Made by a program: the position numbers and the translations under genes. Positions 63,736 to 64,000 of a DNA stretch of 64,000 nt are shown here, piece after piece (the stretch's first letter is position 1; every line of letters starts with the position of its first letter). Below the pieces are notes generated by a model, which did no database searches, was not told where the DNA came from, and worked only from the letters and a program-made list of their open reading frames with translations. Source of the DNA: Thermomicrobiales bacterium (GTDB lineage Bacteria > Chloroflexota > Chloroflexia > Thermomicrobiales > UBA6265); NCBI GenBank assembly GCA_023957015.1, contig JAMLHR010000007.1:19354-83353 (forward strand), in the 5' to 3' direction.

Positions 63736-64000
63736 TTACTCGATGATGGAGGTCACGGAACCAGCACCCACCGTGCGGCCACCCTCACGGATCGCGAATC
63801 GCAATCCCTGCTCGATCGCCACCGGGGTGATCAGCTCCACTCCCATCTGGATGTTGTCACCAGGCATCACCATCTCAACACCCTCAGGCAGCTGGATGAT
63901 ACCCGTCACATCCGTTGTCCGGATGTAGAACTGCGGTCGATACCCAGGGAAGAATGGCGTGTGTCGGCCACCCTCCTCCTTGCTCAACACATACACCTCG
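63736..64000 (-). CDS. tuf: Elongation factor Tu, C-terminal fragment
   Basis: The gene enters from the right edge. Visible C-terminal domain: [49 protein letters not shown]...[22 protein letters not shown], which is diagnostic of EF-Tu. Stop TAA at 63736. The G domain lies beyond the window. Confidence 0.97.
   Translation of the reverse strand, partial: EVYVLSKEEGGRHTPFFPGYRPQFYIRTTDVTGIIQLPEGVEMVMPGDNIQMGVELITPVAIEQGLRFAIREGGRTVGAGSVTSIIE

Overview
The window is a 64 kb chromosomal stretch from a bacterium with moderately high GC. The gene set points to Chloroflexota, and Thermomicrobia or a close class is my best guess: gyrA, a K+-independent-type H+-pyrophosphatase, Tat-exported lipoprotein-like and amidase proteins, DUF951, a DnaB/DnaD/DnaI-type primosome set and a Firmicutes-like L11/L10 ribosomal gene cluster, with no outer-membrane genes visible. 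The taxonomic call is inference from gene content only.

Layout, left to right. (1) 1-7 kb: 3' end of gyrA, an unknown membrane protein, mscS-nadD, an intact IS481-type element inserted between nadD and hppA, then hppA. (2) 7-17 kb: an FAD enzyme, a metallo-beta-lactamase-fold hydrolase, pyrB, and a long leftward block NERD protein-holB-ricT-like-small protein-recN followed by ybaB-DUF951-MFS. (3) 17-22 kb: a tight leftward four-gene set PAP2 phosphatase / LprG-LppX-like exported protein / 14-TM DHA2 transporter / DUF2085 protein, which resembles the mycobacterial LprG-P55 lipid-export pair; then rpe and a PP2C phosphatase. (4) 23-28 kb: PLP trans-sulfuration enzyme, prmA (frameshifted), sugar nucleotidyltransferase, DUF985 cupin, a DUF6325-like/SHOCT pair and tRNA-Glu. 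(5) 28-33 kb: a peptide-type ABC importer operon (Tat-exported binding protein plus two permeases, no ATPase) ending in a zinc-ribbon membrane protein whose linker is encoded by dispersed repeats. (6) 33-38 kb: an ISAs1-type element with perfect ends and a 10-bp target duplication but a broken transposase, a MazG-like gene, pnp and rpsO. (7) 38-45 kb: mtnP, a FtsW/RodA protein, a class B penicillin-binding protein, tRNA-Asn, an LPxTG-type surface protein in an AT-rich patch, and an aldehyde dehydrogenase. (8) 45-56 kb: mfd, a Tat-exported amidase with seven SH3-like repeats, rplI, and the primosome trio dnaB-dnaD-dnaI. (9) 55-59 kb: a decayed neighbourhood with a frameshifted cdaA whose catalytic motifs are altered, a hydrolase remnant, a 5'-truncated DUF1016 nuclease, an IS630 element with a -1 frameshift slippery site, and an ANTAR response regulator. 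(10) 59-64 kb: the classical cluster tuf-rpmG-tRNA-Trp-secE-nusG-rplK-rplA-rplJ-rplL, read leftward, plus tRNA-Pro.

Four families of short palindromic repeats (called A to D below) are scattered between genes, and one is inside a gene. Three frameshifts outside known programmed sites (prmA, cdaA, ISAs1 transposase) could be real decay or sequence error. I found no CRISPR array, rRNA or prophage. The observations I rate highest are the LprG/P55-like operon with its PAP2 phosphatase, the degenerate diadenylate cyclase, and the IS elements whose exact ends can be read directly.
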